Below, one piece after another: positions 45,168 through 54,161 of a DNA stretch of 64,000 bases. Position 1 is the first letter of the stretch. Every line of letters starts with the position of its first letter. Source of the DNA: Fusobacterium varium (GTDB lineage Bacteria > Fusobacteriota > Fusobacteriia > Fusobacteriales > Fusobacteriaceae); the NCBI GenBank assembly GCA_002356455.1, contig AP017968.1:1-64000 (forward strand). The letters are read 5' to 3'. The position numbers and the translations under genes were made by a program. The notes under the pieces are model-generated. The model was given only the letters and a program-made list of their open reading frames with translations. It did no database searches and had not been told where the DNA came from.

Positions 45168-45842
45168 ATGAAAATCAGTAAGACTTTATTAGGGTTGGCA
45201 GGAATTATATTAATAAACAATCAGGCTTTTGCAGAAAAAGATACTAATGTATATTTAAGATTAGGAGGAAGTGTATATGAAAAATATAAGACTTATAATA
45301 GTAAAGGATATCAGATAGGAGATAAAAATGCTGAAGCTGCTGTAGTAAGTTTCACAGTAGAAGCAACAAGAGAAATTACAGAAGAATTTGAAGCAGGAAT
45401 AGGAATAGGAGTATAATATTTTGATAAATCACTGACAGATACAAAACGTTATTCTGAAAATAAAGTATCCGTAGAACAGCGAATGCCAGATTATAAATCA
45501 GTACCAGTTTACTTAGTTACAAAATATAATTTTGATAGAATTGGAAACTGGAGACCATATTTAAAATGGAATATTGGATATTCCTTCAATAAATTTAAAG
45601 ATGATTTCAAGGGAAAAATAACAGATATCAATACAGGGAAAAAAATGGACTATTCACATAAAGTAAAAGCAGATAATGGAGTTTATTTAGGAATGGGAGG
45701 AGGAATAGAATATAAAAATTTCCTAATAGATTTAATGTATGAAATAAACAGATTTAAGATAAAGATAGATGATGAATCAGATAAAAGAGATTATGATTCA
45801 CAAAGAGTAACATTATCAGTGGGTTATAGATTTAATTTCTAA
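45168..45842 (+). pseudogene. Outer-membrane beta-barrel protein broken by one in-frame stop
   Basis: The frame starts with a signal peptide (MKISKTLLGLAGIILINNQAFA) and continues with barrel strands. TAA at 45414-45416 interrupts it after GAGIGIGV, and then the same frame runs on (YFDKSLTDTKRYSENKV) to a typical barrel end with a terminal aromatic, RVTLSVGYRFNF. The full chain would be 224 residues, like small OmpW/OmpX/opacity-type barrels. Codon use after the stop is normal, so the nonsense change is recent, a strain-specific defect, or a sequencing error. Ribosome site and start are intact. Confidence 0.8.
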
Positions 45843-45855
45843 ATTTTATAAATAG

Positions 45856-46821
45856 ATGGAGGAAAAATTGCAGTTTAATTCTACTATGCAAATATTACAA
45901 TTATATTTTAAAGTTATAAAAAAAGGAAAAGGGAAAGGTCAGATAAATACATTAAAAAAGCAGATAAAATTTATTTTTAGGACAATAGTTTATTTACCTT
46001 TCTCTTTACAGGTAGGAGAGTTCATATTAAAACACGAAAAATTGAAAAAAAGTATTTTTAATTATCCAGTGCTTATCAGTAAAGTACACCGTCCTTATCT
46101 AATCAAGGATTTAAAAACAAATGAAAAAGTAAAGAGTATTATAGAAAGTTATAGTTTTGTAGATATTTTTTTTCCTGCTGAATTGAGTGATGAGTTATAT
46201 AGAAAAGGAAAAATTTTATTAAGCAGTTTTCCTGTCAAAGATGGATCTTTTTATAAAATTTATCTTTGTATATATACTAATTTTGATAAAGAGGGAGAAA
46301 TTAATCTAAAATTAACCAATTCATGTGAAAATATAATAGGAACCCTGACTTTTGGAATTATAAATCAGAAGGATAAAAAAACAATACTGATTGGGGGGTT
46401 ACAAGGAGCTTCGAAAGACTTAAATGAAGAATATATAAAAAACTGTACTAAGAATATGTATGGTTTATTTCCTAAGAAACTTTTATTTGAAGCTCTTTGT
46501 TTTTTAGAAAAAGCAACAAAAACTAATTTTGTAAAAGCAGCAACAGGTAATTTTACACATATATATACATCAGAAAGATATACTTCAAGAAGGACAATTC
46601 ACTCTGATTATGACTCATTTTGGAAATCTTTAAATGCTTTTCAATTAGAAAATAAATTATGGTACTTTCCTAAATCCATAAAAAGAAAATCTTTAGAGGA
46701 GGTACCAAGCAAGAAAAGAAGCCAATACCAAAAAAGATACAATCTTCTTGATAACATTGAAGAAGATATTTTAAATAAATTTAAAGGAGAAAACCATGAA
46801 AATATTAGTAGTACGTTTTAA
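45856..46821 (+). CDS. VirK/YbjX-family protein (DUF535)
   Basis: The 321-residue protein shows the DUF535 pattern in order: KVHRPYLIKDLKTNEKVKSIIESY (about 76), LSSFPVKDGSFYKIYLCIYTNFDKEGEINLKL, ILIGGLQGASKD (about 175), KNMYGLFPKKLLFEAL (about 198) and IHSDYDSFWKSL (about 250). Proteobacterial members (VirK, YbjX) affect outer-membrane or virulence traits, with no known enzymatic activity. ATG 45856 is one choice, but TTG 45868 is better placed behind TGGAGG. It overlaps the GT9 gene by 26 bases. Confidence 0.8.
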   Translation: MEEKLQFNSTMQILQLYFKVIKKGKGKGQINTLKKQIKFIFRTIVYLPFSLQVGEFILKHEKLKKSIFNYPVLISKVHRPYLIKDLKTNEKVKSIIESYSFVDIFFPAELSDELYRKGKILLSSFPVKDGSFYKIYLCIYTNFDKEGEINLKLTNSCENIIGTLTFGIINQKDKKTILIGGLQGASKDLNEEYIKNCTKNMYGLFPKKLLFEALCFLEKATKTNFVKAATGNFTHIYTSERYTSRRTIHSDYDSFWKSLNAFQLENKLWYFPKSIKRKSLEEVPSKKRSQYQKRYNLLDNIEEDILNKFKGENHENISSTF

Positions 46822-47830
46822 ACAAATAGGAGATGCTGTTTTAAGCTCAGCTATATGCAATACTCTTAAAAAAAGTTTCCCTGAATCTGAAATTGATTAT
46901 GTAGTATATGAGCATATTGCTCCTTTATTTAAAAACCATCCATATATTGACAATATTATATCATTAACTAAAGAAGAACAGAAGAACCCTCTTAAGTATA
47001 TAGCTAAAGTATGGAAAGTAACAAGAAAAAAATATGATATAGTAATAGATATAATGTCTACTCCCAAAAGTGAAATGTTTACTTTATTTTCTTTGGGAAG
47101 CAAATATAGAATAGGAAGAAAGAAAAAATATAGAGGATTTACATATACTCATAAGATTTCTGAACCTGCTGATTCAAAGGATAAAGTTGATAAGTTTTTA
47201 AAAATGCTGGCTCCATTGGAAGAAAAATATAAAATACTGTATGACAACAGTTATATCACTCATATAAATGAAAAAGAAAAAGAAAATATGAAAAGAAAAA
47301 TGAAAGAAGCAGGAATAGATTTTTCAAAGCCTGTATTTATATGTGCTGTAAATTCAAGGCGTCCAGAGAAAATTTATCCACTCAATAAAATGGAATGTGT
47401 TATCAAAAAAGTAATAGAAGAAATGAATCCACAGATTATACTATTTTATTCTCCAGCAGAAAAAGAATTTGTTAAAAATTTTCATTCTGGATTAAATAAC
47501 AGTAAAAATATTTTTTCAAATATAGAAACAACTTCAATAAGAGAGTTGGCAGCACTTATTTCAAATTGTGATATGTTTTTTGGAAATGAGGGAGGACCAA
47601 GGCATATAGCTCAAAGTTTAGATATTCCAAGCTTTGCTATTTTCAGTCCTAAGAGCAGAAAAAAAGAGTGGCTGGCTAACCCAAGTAAAAAACATCAAGG
47701 TGTAGAACCCAGAGATATTTATCCTGAGTGCAGTTCTCTCAGTTATAAAGATTGTTATTCATTAATTCAGCCAGACTATGTTGTTGATAAAATTAAAGAA
47801 CTATATTTACAATACTGTGGAGATATATAA
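46796..47830 (+). CDS. Glycosyltransferase family 9 (heptosyltransferase-like)
   Basis: This 344-residue lipopolysaccharide-type enzyme starts MKILVVRFKQIGDAVLSSAICNTLKKSFP, the GT9 opening with the RxxxxGDxxL block. It has the donor-site region SNCDMFFGNEGGPRHIAQSLDIPSFAIFSP (about 257-286), with the family's G-GPxH motif. It probably adds heptose or a related sugar to the lipid A-core. The AAAGGAG site lies inside the VirK-like gene, so the pair is co-expressed. Confidence 0.9.
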   Translation: MKILVVRFKQIGDAVLSSAICNTLKKSFPESEIDYVVYEHIAPLFKNHPYIDNIISLTKEEQKNPLKYIAKVWKVTRKKYDIVIDIMSTPKSEMFTLFSLGSKYRIGRKKKYRGFTYTHKISEPADSKDKVDKFLKMLAPLEEKYKILYDNSYITHINEKEKENMKRKMKEAGIDFSKPVFICAVNSRRPEKIYPLNKMECVIKKVIEEMNPQIILFYSPAEKEFVKNFHSGLNNSKNIFSNIETTSIRELAALISNCDMFFGNEGGPRHIAQSLDIPSFAIFSPKSRKKEWLANPSKKHQGVEPRDIYPECSSLSYKDCYSLIQPDYVVDKIKELYLQYCGDI

Positions 47831-48042
47831 TAAAAAATGAAACTATATTTAGAAATAATTTCAATTTTTTAAATATATGTAGAAAATTTTCTCTTTATAA
47901 AGTTTTTTTATTAATTAAATAACATATTATTTTTTAATAATTTTGATTTTTATTACTATAATTAAGACATAAAATTTGAAATCAAAGAATAAAAATGTTA
48001 TTATGCAGATAAAGAATAGAAAAGCTTTATACAGGAGAAAAA

Positions 48043-48828
48043 ATGAGTGAAATATGGAATCCATGGCATGGCTGTCATAAAAAAAGTGAAGGCTGCATAA
48101 ATTGTTATATGTACTATTTGGATGCACAAAGAGGGCAGAGAAGCGATATAGTATACAAAGTAAAAAATAATTTTAACCTTCCTTTAAAAAAAGATAGAAA
48201 AGGGAATTATAAAATAAAAAAAGGGACTATTCTTTATACTTGTATGACTTCAGATTTCTTTCTGGAAGAAGCAGATGAATGGAGAGAAGAAATATGGGAT
48301 ATAATACGAATCAGAACTGATATTATTTTCTGGATACTAACAAAAAGACCAGAGAGAATAAAAGAAGTACTTCCTTTTGATTGGAATAATGGCTGGGATA
48401 ATGTTTGGATTAATATAACAGCTGAGAATCAAAAGAGAGCAGATGAAAGAATACCTATTCTTTTAGAATTGCCATTTAAGTTTAAGGGAGTAGTGGCAGC
48501 TCCTCTTTTGGAGGAAATAAATATAGAAAAGTATCTGAAAAGTGGAATAATAAATGATATAAGTGCCAGCGGGGAAAATTATGCTGGAGCCAGACCTTGC
48601 AATTATGATTGGATAAAAAGTCTTTATGAGCAATGCAGGAAATATGATATAACTTTTAATTTTTTTGAAACAGGAGAGTATTTTATAAAAGATGGAAAAA
48701 AATACCATATTCCTAAAAAATTACAAAGGGAACAGGCAGAAAAATCAGGGTTAAATTATAAAGGAAAGAATGCTTCAATAATACTTAAAGAAATAGCTGA
48801 AGATGAACAGATGAAATTATTTGATTAA
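48043..48828 (+). CDS. DUF5131 / phage Gp37-Gp68-like protein
   Basis: The start MSEIWNPWHGCHKKSEGCINCYMY is the family hallmark (W-NP-x-GC...GC-NCY), with three cysteines that could hold a metal or cluster. Further blocks are TCMTSDFFLEEADEWR (about 67), FWILTKRPERI (about 96) and NVWINITAENQKRADERIPILL (about 123). The family is often phage-encoded and predicted to be radical-SAM-like; its function is unsettled. Here it stands alone, with no phage genes visible beside it. Confidence 0.8.
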   Translation: MSEIWNPWHGCHKKSEGCINCYMYYLDAQRGQRSDIVYKVKNNFNLPLKKDRKGNYKIKKGTILYTCMTSDFFLEEADEWREEIWDIIRIRTDIIFWILTKRPERIKEVLPFDWNNGWDNVWINITAENQKRADERIPILLELPFKFKGVVAAPLLEEINIEKYLKSGIINDISASGENYAGARPCNYDWIKSLYEQCRKYDITFNFFETGEYFIKDGKKYHIPKKLQREQAEKSGLNYKGKNASIILKEIAEDEQMKLFD

Positions 48829-48841
48829 AAAATATTTTTAT

Positions 48842-48888
48842 AAAAAGCCTCCTTGTTAGACATAGTCTGATAGAGAGGCTTTATTTTA
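48842..48888. terminator. Rho-independent terminator
   Basis: AAAGCCTC (48844-48851) pairs with GAGGCTTT (48875-48882), with a second small stem inside. It lies between the convergent DUF5131 and 64-residue genes. Confidence 0.75.
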
Positions 48889-48894
48889 ATTTAA

Positions 48895-49089
48895 TTATCT
48901 TAATTTTTCAATAATTATATTATTTTCAATATTTATTCTAGGTTCTGAATGACCTAGTTTTTTTACTATTCTCATTCGGTAACGTGCTATAGCTTTTTCT
49001 AAAGCCTGCTTATCAGTATCTGCATTTACTATCATAAAAAACTTGCTAAAGTAAATATCGTTTATTATGTTTATTTTGTAATTATTCAT
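48895..49089 (-). CDS. Hypothetical 64-residue protein
   Basis: This small protein (MNNYKINIINDIYFSKFFMIVNA start) has a helical middle, TDKQALEKAIARYRMRIVKK, and no signal peptide. A proper GAGGTG ribosome site lies before ATG, and it is isolated by terminators, which supports real coding. Not recognised. Confidence 0.55.
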   Translation of the reverse strand: MNNYKINIINDIYFSKFFMIVNADTDKQALEKAIARYRMRIVKKLGHSEPRINIENNIIIEKLR

Positions 49090-49267
49090 TACTTCACCTC
49101 TTGAGTTTTTTTATTGATATTACAAATAGTATTTATAAGAGTTCTATTTAAAATATTATATCATGTTAATAGTAAAAAAATAAGTATTTATAAATAGATA
49201 CTTAATTATCTATTCCATTATTTGAAAAGTTTTTTTATACACAAATATAGAGAAATCTAAAAAAAGA

Positions 49268-49296
49268 TTGGATTATAAAAATATTTGTATTATAAT
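49268..49296 (+). promoter_or_regulatory. Promoter of hutX
   Basis: TTGGAT (49268-49273) and TATAAT (49291-49296) have a 17-base spacer and lie 36 bases before the ATG at 49332. No Fur-box-like 19-mer was identified with confidence. Confidence 0.65.
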
Positions 49297-49331
49297 ATAT
49301 TTTTACAATCAAATAATAACAGGAGGATTTT

Positions 49332-49802
49332 ATGAAGGAAAAGATTGAGAAAATATTAAGGAGTGAAGAAGGAGTATCTTTGTCAAAAGTATCTAAAGAT
49401 TTGGGGATATCATTTATAGAAGTATTAAGACATGCGCCAACGGTGAGAAAATATGATATAGCAAAATTAGATGAACTTTTTGATATATTAAGAAGCTGGG
49501 AAAAAGTATTTTTACTTGTTGTTACACCTAGTTTTGTTTTAGAGATAAAAGATAAATTTCCAAAAGGATTCTATTCACATGGATTTTTAAATTTTCATGA
49601 TGAGACATCTTCAATAGGAGGGCATTTATCAGCTTCTAAAATAAAGGAAATATTTATTGTAGAAGATGTAATGTATGGAAGAAAAAGTTGCTCTATAAAA
49701 TTCTTTGGAGAAGATGAAAAAGAAATATTTGCTGTTTATGTTCCAAGAGATGAAAAGAAAGAACTTATAAAAGAATGCTTAGAAAGTTTCGATAACTTAT
49801 AA
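49332..49802 (+). CDS. hutX: Haem-utilisation carrier protein, HutX/ChuX type
   Basis: This 156-residue cytoplasmic haem-binding protein opens with a helix-turn-helix-like segment (GVSLSKVSKDLGISFIEVLRHAP). It continues with the HutX core: VTPSFVLEIKDKFPKGFYSHGFLNF (about 63), SSIGGHLSASKIKEIFIVEDVMYGRKSCSIKFF (about 92-124) and VPRDEKKELIKECLESF. Relatives move haem to HutZ/ChuS-type degradation. No other haem genes lie in the window. Its 3' end and terminator recur 4 kb downstream. Confidence 0.88.
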   Translation: MKEKIEKILRSEEGVSLSKVSKDLGISFIEVLRHAPTVRKYDIAKLDELFDILRSWEKVFLLVVTPSFVLEIKDKFPKGFYSHGFLNFHDETSSIGGHLSASKIKEIFIVEDVMYGRKSCSIKFFGEDEKEIFAVYVPRDEKKELIKECLESFDNL

Positions 49803-50149
49803 TAAAAGATTATTTCCCTTATGGCAGACTCTGCTGTAGGGGATTTTTTTTGAAGTGAAATAAAATACAAAGCTATAAGTTTTTTATTATAAAATGTATG
49901 AAAATTAATACCTATATATTAGAAAATATATGTGATTAAAAACAAAAATAAAACACTAAAATTAAAAATATTATATAGTTGAATATTAAATAAAAATCTG
50001 ATAAAATCTATATATTAAAATACCAAATAATATCTTTAAGACAAAAAAATAAAGGAAATTTTTAAAATATTACCTCTTTGAAAAAAATACATAATTATAA
50101 ATTAAAAAAAATTAAAGTTAGAAAAAATTATAAAAATTAGAGGTGTACT
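49803..50149. other. Gap with the hutX terminator and promoter of the GGDEF/EAL gene
   Basis: A hairpin with TCCC/GGGA arms and a T run (about 49813-49852) ends hutX. TTGAAT (49979-49984), a 17-base spacer and TAAAAT (50002-50007) form a plausible promoter for the large signalling gene. The rest is A/T-rich, with no gene seen. Confidence 0.55.
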
Positions 50150-53100
50150 ATGAATAATGAACAAGCTAAAAACTATCTTTCAGTAGATAATTTTTACACT
50201 AAAGTCAAAGAAGATATTGAAAAAAATATTAATAGTGATTTTAATTTAGCTATTATGACAATAGATTTAGACCATTTTAACTATATAAATGATTTATTTG
50301 GTTATGAGGTAGGAGATTTAATTCTACAGACATTAACAAATTATTTTTTAATAACTCTCAATGAAAATAGTATTTTTTCAAGAATTCATGCTGATATTTT
50401 TGCATTTTATATAAGATTTAAAGAATATCCTGAAATAGCTCAGACTTTTATTAAACTTACTAATTGGAAGGCTGCATTAAAAGATATTTTACCTCCACAC
50501 TATAACCTGACAGCCAGTGGGGGAATCGTTATGATACAAGAAATAGCATCAATTTCTTCTTTAGTTGATAAAGCAAATTATGCTCGAAAGAAGGCTAAGG
50601 AATGCTTAGGGAATAGCTTTAGATTTTATGATGAAAAAATGGATGTCGAATTACAATGGAAGAAAATTGTAACATTATCTATGGAATCAGCATTAATAAA
50701 TCATGAATTTGAAATGTATTTACAACCTAAAGTACTTATTAAAAATAGTCAAATTATAGGTGCAGAAGCTTTAGCCAGATGGAAAAATCCAAAATATGGT
50801 TTAATTTATCCAGATAATTTTATTAGCATTTTAGAACAAAATGGATTTATCAAACAGTTAGATTTTTTTATGTTAGAAGAAGCTTGTCAATTTTTAAAGG
50901 AAAGTTTAATAAAAGGAATACCACAATTACCAATATCCATTAATTTTTCAAAAATTCATCTTTCATCTGAATATTTAGTAGATCATATTTTTCAAACTGT
51001 GAAACAATTTAATATTGATACTAAACTTATTGAGATTGAATTTACTGAAAGTTTATCGATAGTAGACTTTGAACGTTTAATTGAAGTAGCAAGCGGCTTA
51101 AAACTACTTGGATTTAGAGTTTCATTAGATGATTTTGGAAGTGCCTATTCTTCCTTAAGCTGTCTTAAAGAATTACCAATTGATATTATAAAACTAGATA
51201 AAGCTTTTTTGAATTCATCTACTGATACAGAAAAAGGAAAAATGATTATTACAAAAGTTATTGAACTGATTAAGTCATTGAGAATGACCCCTGTTATGGA
51301 AGGTATAGAAACTGAAGAACAAGCAGATTTTTTAAAAAAATTAAGTTGTGATTTAGGACAGGGATACTTTTATGCAAAACCAATGACTGTTACTGACTAC
51401 ATAGAGTACTTGAAGAAAGGAGATATTGCATTTGATATTCAAGAATACTTTTCATCTGAAAAAGGCAATAAAAAGTCTCATTCACAAGTAGTTCCTGAAG
51501 AGTTTCTAATGGATAATTGGGAACTATATACATTAGGAAAAAATATTGATATGGGCTTAATGAAAGGTTATTTAGATGGAGAAGGTACAGTTCAATATGT
51601 TAATGATCGTGCATTGGAATATTTAGGTTATACTCGACAGGAATTTAGAGAAATTTTCCATAATAGTATTACTGCTTTTACACATCCAGATGATGTACCA
51701 ATTGTTAAAAAAAATATTGAACAGTTAATAAAAACTGGCAAATCATTAAAGTTTCAAACACGTGCTATCAAGAAAGATGGAAAAGTAATTATTTTACAGG
51801 GAAATTCCTCTTGTATAATAGATGAACATGGAAGACCTATAGGTCTTTATGCTTTTCAGGATATAACAGAAGAACTAGAACATACAGAATTATTGCAGCA
51901 ATCATTAGAAGAAAAAATAAAAGAGTTAGAAAATCTTGTCTTAAAAGAAAAAAAGGCAAAGGAAACATTATATTTTTCAGAGGAGCGTTATAGAGCAATT
52001 GTAGAACAAAGTGATGATATTATGTTTGATTGGGATTTTATAACTGATACCATTTTTATATCTAGCAAATATGTAGAGATATTTGGAGAAGTACCTATTA
52101 TAGAAAAATTAACCACAAACTCAGGAATAAGATCAAGAATTCATCCAAGTGATTTAGAAATATTTGAACAATGGATATCTAATACTTATAAAAAAAATAT
52201 ATGCTCAATATCTGAATTTAGAATAAAGGCTGCTAATGGAGAGTATATTTGGATAAAGAGCCGTTCTACTGCAATTTGTGATGAAAATGGCAATCCATTA
52301 CGGGCTGTAGGGTTATTTTTAAATATAAATTCACAAAAAAATGAATTTGACATATTGACTTTTAAATCTCAGCGTGATCCATTGACTAAATTGTTAAATA
52401 AAGAAGAAACACGTATTCAAATAGAAAAAATTCTTGAAATTTTTCCAAATGAAGTGGGTTCTTTTTTCATTATTGATATTGATAATTTTAAAGAATTAAA
52501 TGATAATTTAGGTCACCAATTAGGAGATACTGTTCTAATAGAATTTACTCATAAAATTAGAGATTTTTTTCCTAGCAATAGTATTGTTGGTAGAATAGGA
52601 GGAGATGAAATTGCAGCATATATGCCATATATATCTTTAGATAATACTGCTTCTAAAGCTGAACAATTATTACAAGCTCTACGAATGAATTATTATGGAT
52701 CTGCATCAAAGTATAATATTCATGGCAGTGTTGGAATTGCAGCTTATCCTATGCATGGGAAAACATTTGATGAACTTTATCATTTAGCTGATATTGCTTT
52801 ATATGAATCTAAACGCCGAGGAAAAGATTGTTATACAATTTATAAATCTCATATGACAGGATCACTTCAGGATAATCGTACACCAGTGGAATGGTCAGAA
52901 AGTTTTTTAAATACTTATTTTCAAGGAGATTTTTCTTTTAAAATTTTTGAAATCTTATATGAAACAAAGGATATAAATGCTAGTATACAAATGGTTTTAG
53001 AACTTTTAGGTAAGCGCTTTAAGGTAGAGCGCGTTTATATTTTTCAAAATGATTCAGAAGGAAAATCAGCAAGAAAGATTTATGAATGGTGTACTTCATC

Positions 53101-53755
53101 GATAGAAAAGGGGCAATTTCAAAATATTGTTTATAAAGAATTAGGAATGTATCTGTCACAATATACTAAAGAAGGTATATTTTGCTGTCCAGATGTAAGA
53201 TATTCAAATCGTGAAGTTTATGAAATTTGTAGAGCACAAAATATAAAATCTTTACTTCATTGTGCAATTTATAATGAGAAAATTATGACAGGATTTATAG
53301 GTTTTGATATGTGTACAAAATATCATAATTGGTCAGGTGAAGAAATAGCAATTTTAGGTTACATATCTAGAATTCTTTCAGTATTTATGGTAAAGTTTAA
53401 TACTACATTAAAATTAGAGACTAGCTATCAAAATTATGTAGAAATGTTAGAAAATTTAAATGGATATGTATATGTGGTAGATCTTAAAACTTACAAAATA
53501 CTTTATGTCAATAACTCAATAAAAAAATTAGGACTTGATTATAGTCAAACTTGTTATAAAATGACTTTTAATATAGATACTCCATGTAAGAAATGTCCAA
53601 TAGATAAACTTAGTGATAAAGTTCCTTATGCAACAGAAGAAATTTATTCAGAGGCTTTACATGGTTGGGTAAATTCAGCAGCTTCCAAATTAAAATGGGA
53701 ACAGAATAGAGATGCAGTATTAATTTGTTGTACTGATATCTCAAAATATAAGTAA
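50150..53755 (+). CDS. Multidomain c-di-GMP signalling protein (EAL-PAS-PAS-GGDEF-GAF-PAS)
   Basis: The protein has 1201 residues. Residues 1-165 are a degenerate GGDEF fold (SRIHADIFAFYI in place of the signature). EAL follows (175-425) with AEALARW, INFSKIH, EFTES, LDDFGSAYSSL, IKLDKAF and GQGYFYAKPM, so the phosphodiesterase looks intact. PAS folds lie around 455-570 and 610-725. An intact GGDEF (740-905) has RDPLTKLLNK and GRIGGDEIAAYM, with no obvious RxxD inhibitory site. A GAF-like segment (930-1090) and a final PAS-like segment with CKKCPI complete it. No membrane helix is present. Arginine is often CGN, unlike neighbours, which suggests transfer. Confidence 0.88.
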   Translation: MNNEQAKNYLSVDNFYTKVKEDIEKNINSDFNLAIMTIDLDHFNYINDLFGYEVGDLILQTLTNYFLITLNENSIFSRIHADIFAFYIRFKEYPEIAQTFIKLTNWKAALKDILPPHYNLTASGGIVMIQEIASISSLVDKANYARKKAKECLGNSFRFYDEKMDVELQWKKIVTLSMESALINHEFEMYLQPKVLIKNSQIIGAEALARWKNPKYGLIYPDNFISILEQNGFIKQLDFFMLEEACQFLKESLIKGIPQLPISINFSKIHLSSEYLVDHIFQTVKQFNIDTKLIEIEFTESLSIVDFERLIEVASGLKLLGFRVSLDDFGSAYSSLSCLKELPIDIIKLDKAFLNSSTDTEKGKMIITKVIELIKSLRMTPVMEGIETEEQADFLKKLSCDLGQGYFYAKPMTVTDYIEYLKKGDIAFDIQEYFSSEKGNKKSHSQVVPEEFLMDNWELYTLGKNIDMGLMKGYLDGEGTVQYVNDRALEYLGYTRQEFREIFHNSITAFTHPDDVPIVKKNIEQLIKTGKSLKFQTRAIKKDGKVIILQGNSSCIIDEHGRPIGLYAFQDITEELEHTELLQQSLEEKIKELENLVLKEKKAKETLYFSEERYRAIVEQSDDIMFDWDFITDTIFISSKYVEIFGEVPIIEKLTTNSGIRSRIHPSDLEIFEQWISNTYKKNICSISEFRIKAANGEYIWIKSRSTAICDENGNPLRAVGLFLNINSQKNEFDILTFKSQRDPLTKLLNKEETRIQIEKILEIFPNEVGSFFIIDIDNFKELNDNLGHQLGDTVLIEFTHKIRDFFPSNSIVGRIGGDEIAAYMPYISLDNTASKAEQLLQALRMNYYGSASKYNIHGSVGIAAYPMHGKTFDELYHLADIALYESKRRGKDCYTIYKSHMTGSLQDNRTPVEWSESFLNTYFQGDFSFKIFEILYETKDINASIQMVLELLGKRFKVERVYIFQNDSEGKSARKIYEWCTSSIEKGQFQNIVYKELGMYLSQYTKEGIFCCPDVRYSNREVYEICRAQNIKSLLHCAIYNEKIMTGFIGFDMCTKYHNWSGEEIAILGYISRILSVFMVKFNTTLKLETSYQNYVEMLENLNGYVYVVDLKTYKILYVNNSIKKLGLDYSQTCYKMTFNIDTPCKKCPIDKLSDKVPYATEEIYSEALHGWVNSAASKLKWEQNRDAVLICCTDISKYK

Positions 53756-53872
53756 ATACTACCTGTAGAATAAAAATTACAATATGGAATGTTGGAAACA
53801 ATGGAATATATAACCTAATTAAAATAAATTAATTATGATGAATTTGAGATCTTCTATAAAATTTTTTATAGA

Positions 53873-53968
53873 AAAAGAATTTATAAAAGAATATTTAGAA
53901 AGTTTCAATAACTTGTAATAAAAAATGATTTCCCTTATGGCAGATTTTGCTGTAGGGGATTTTTTTTG
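53873..53968 (+). pseudogene. Second copy of the hutX 3' end and terminator
   Basis: This stretch repeats 49757-49851 at roughly nine bases in ten. It encodes the hutX tail (KEFIKEYLESFNNL, against KELIKECLESFDNL) followed by the same stop and the same terminator. No upstream hutX coding is left. The two copies bracket the c-di-GMP gene. The flanking 53756-53872 has no gene. Confidence 0.75.
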
Positions 53969-54063
53969 TTTAATAAATAGATTTTTTCAATGAAAAATAC
54001 TTAATTTCATCATTTTTTTTAATGAAAAAACTAAAAAATAACTAAATTTTTTAAAATAAAACC

Positions 54064-54138
54064 TTGACTTTAAAAGAAAAAAGTCATATAATCACTTTAA
54101 AAAATGTATACATTTTTTTGAAATAAATGTATACATTT
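54064..54138 (+). promoter_or_regulatory. Promoter with two GTATAC operators
   Basis: TTGACT (54064-54069), a 17-base spacer and TATAAT (54087-54092) form a near-perfect promoter. Downstream lie two palindromes, AAAATGTATACATTTT (54101-54116) and AAATGTATACATTT (54125-54138), 23 bases centre to centre. Palindromes with a central GTATAC are typical of GntR/FCD repressors, and such a gene lies at 56878. Bound protein would block transcription just after its start. Confidence 0.75.
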
Positions 54139-54161
54139 TAAAAACATATGGAGGGGTTTGA

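Noticed and set aside
45168-45842. Treating the barrel gene as two separate proteins
   Set aside because: The second part has no ribosome site or signal peptide and continues the same frame and barrel; one broken gene explains both.
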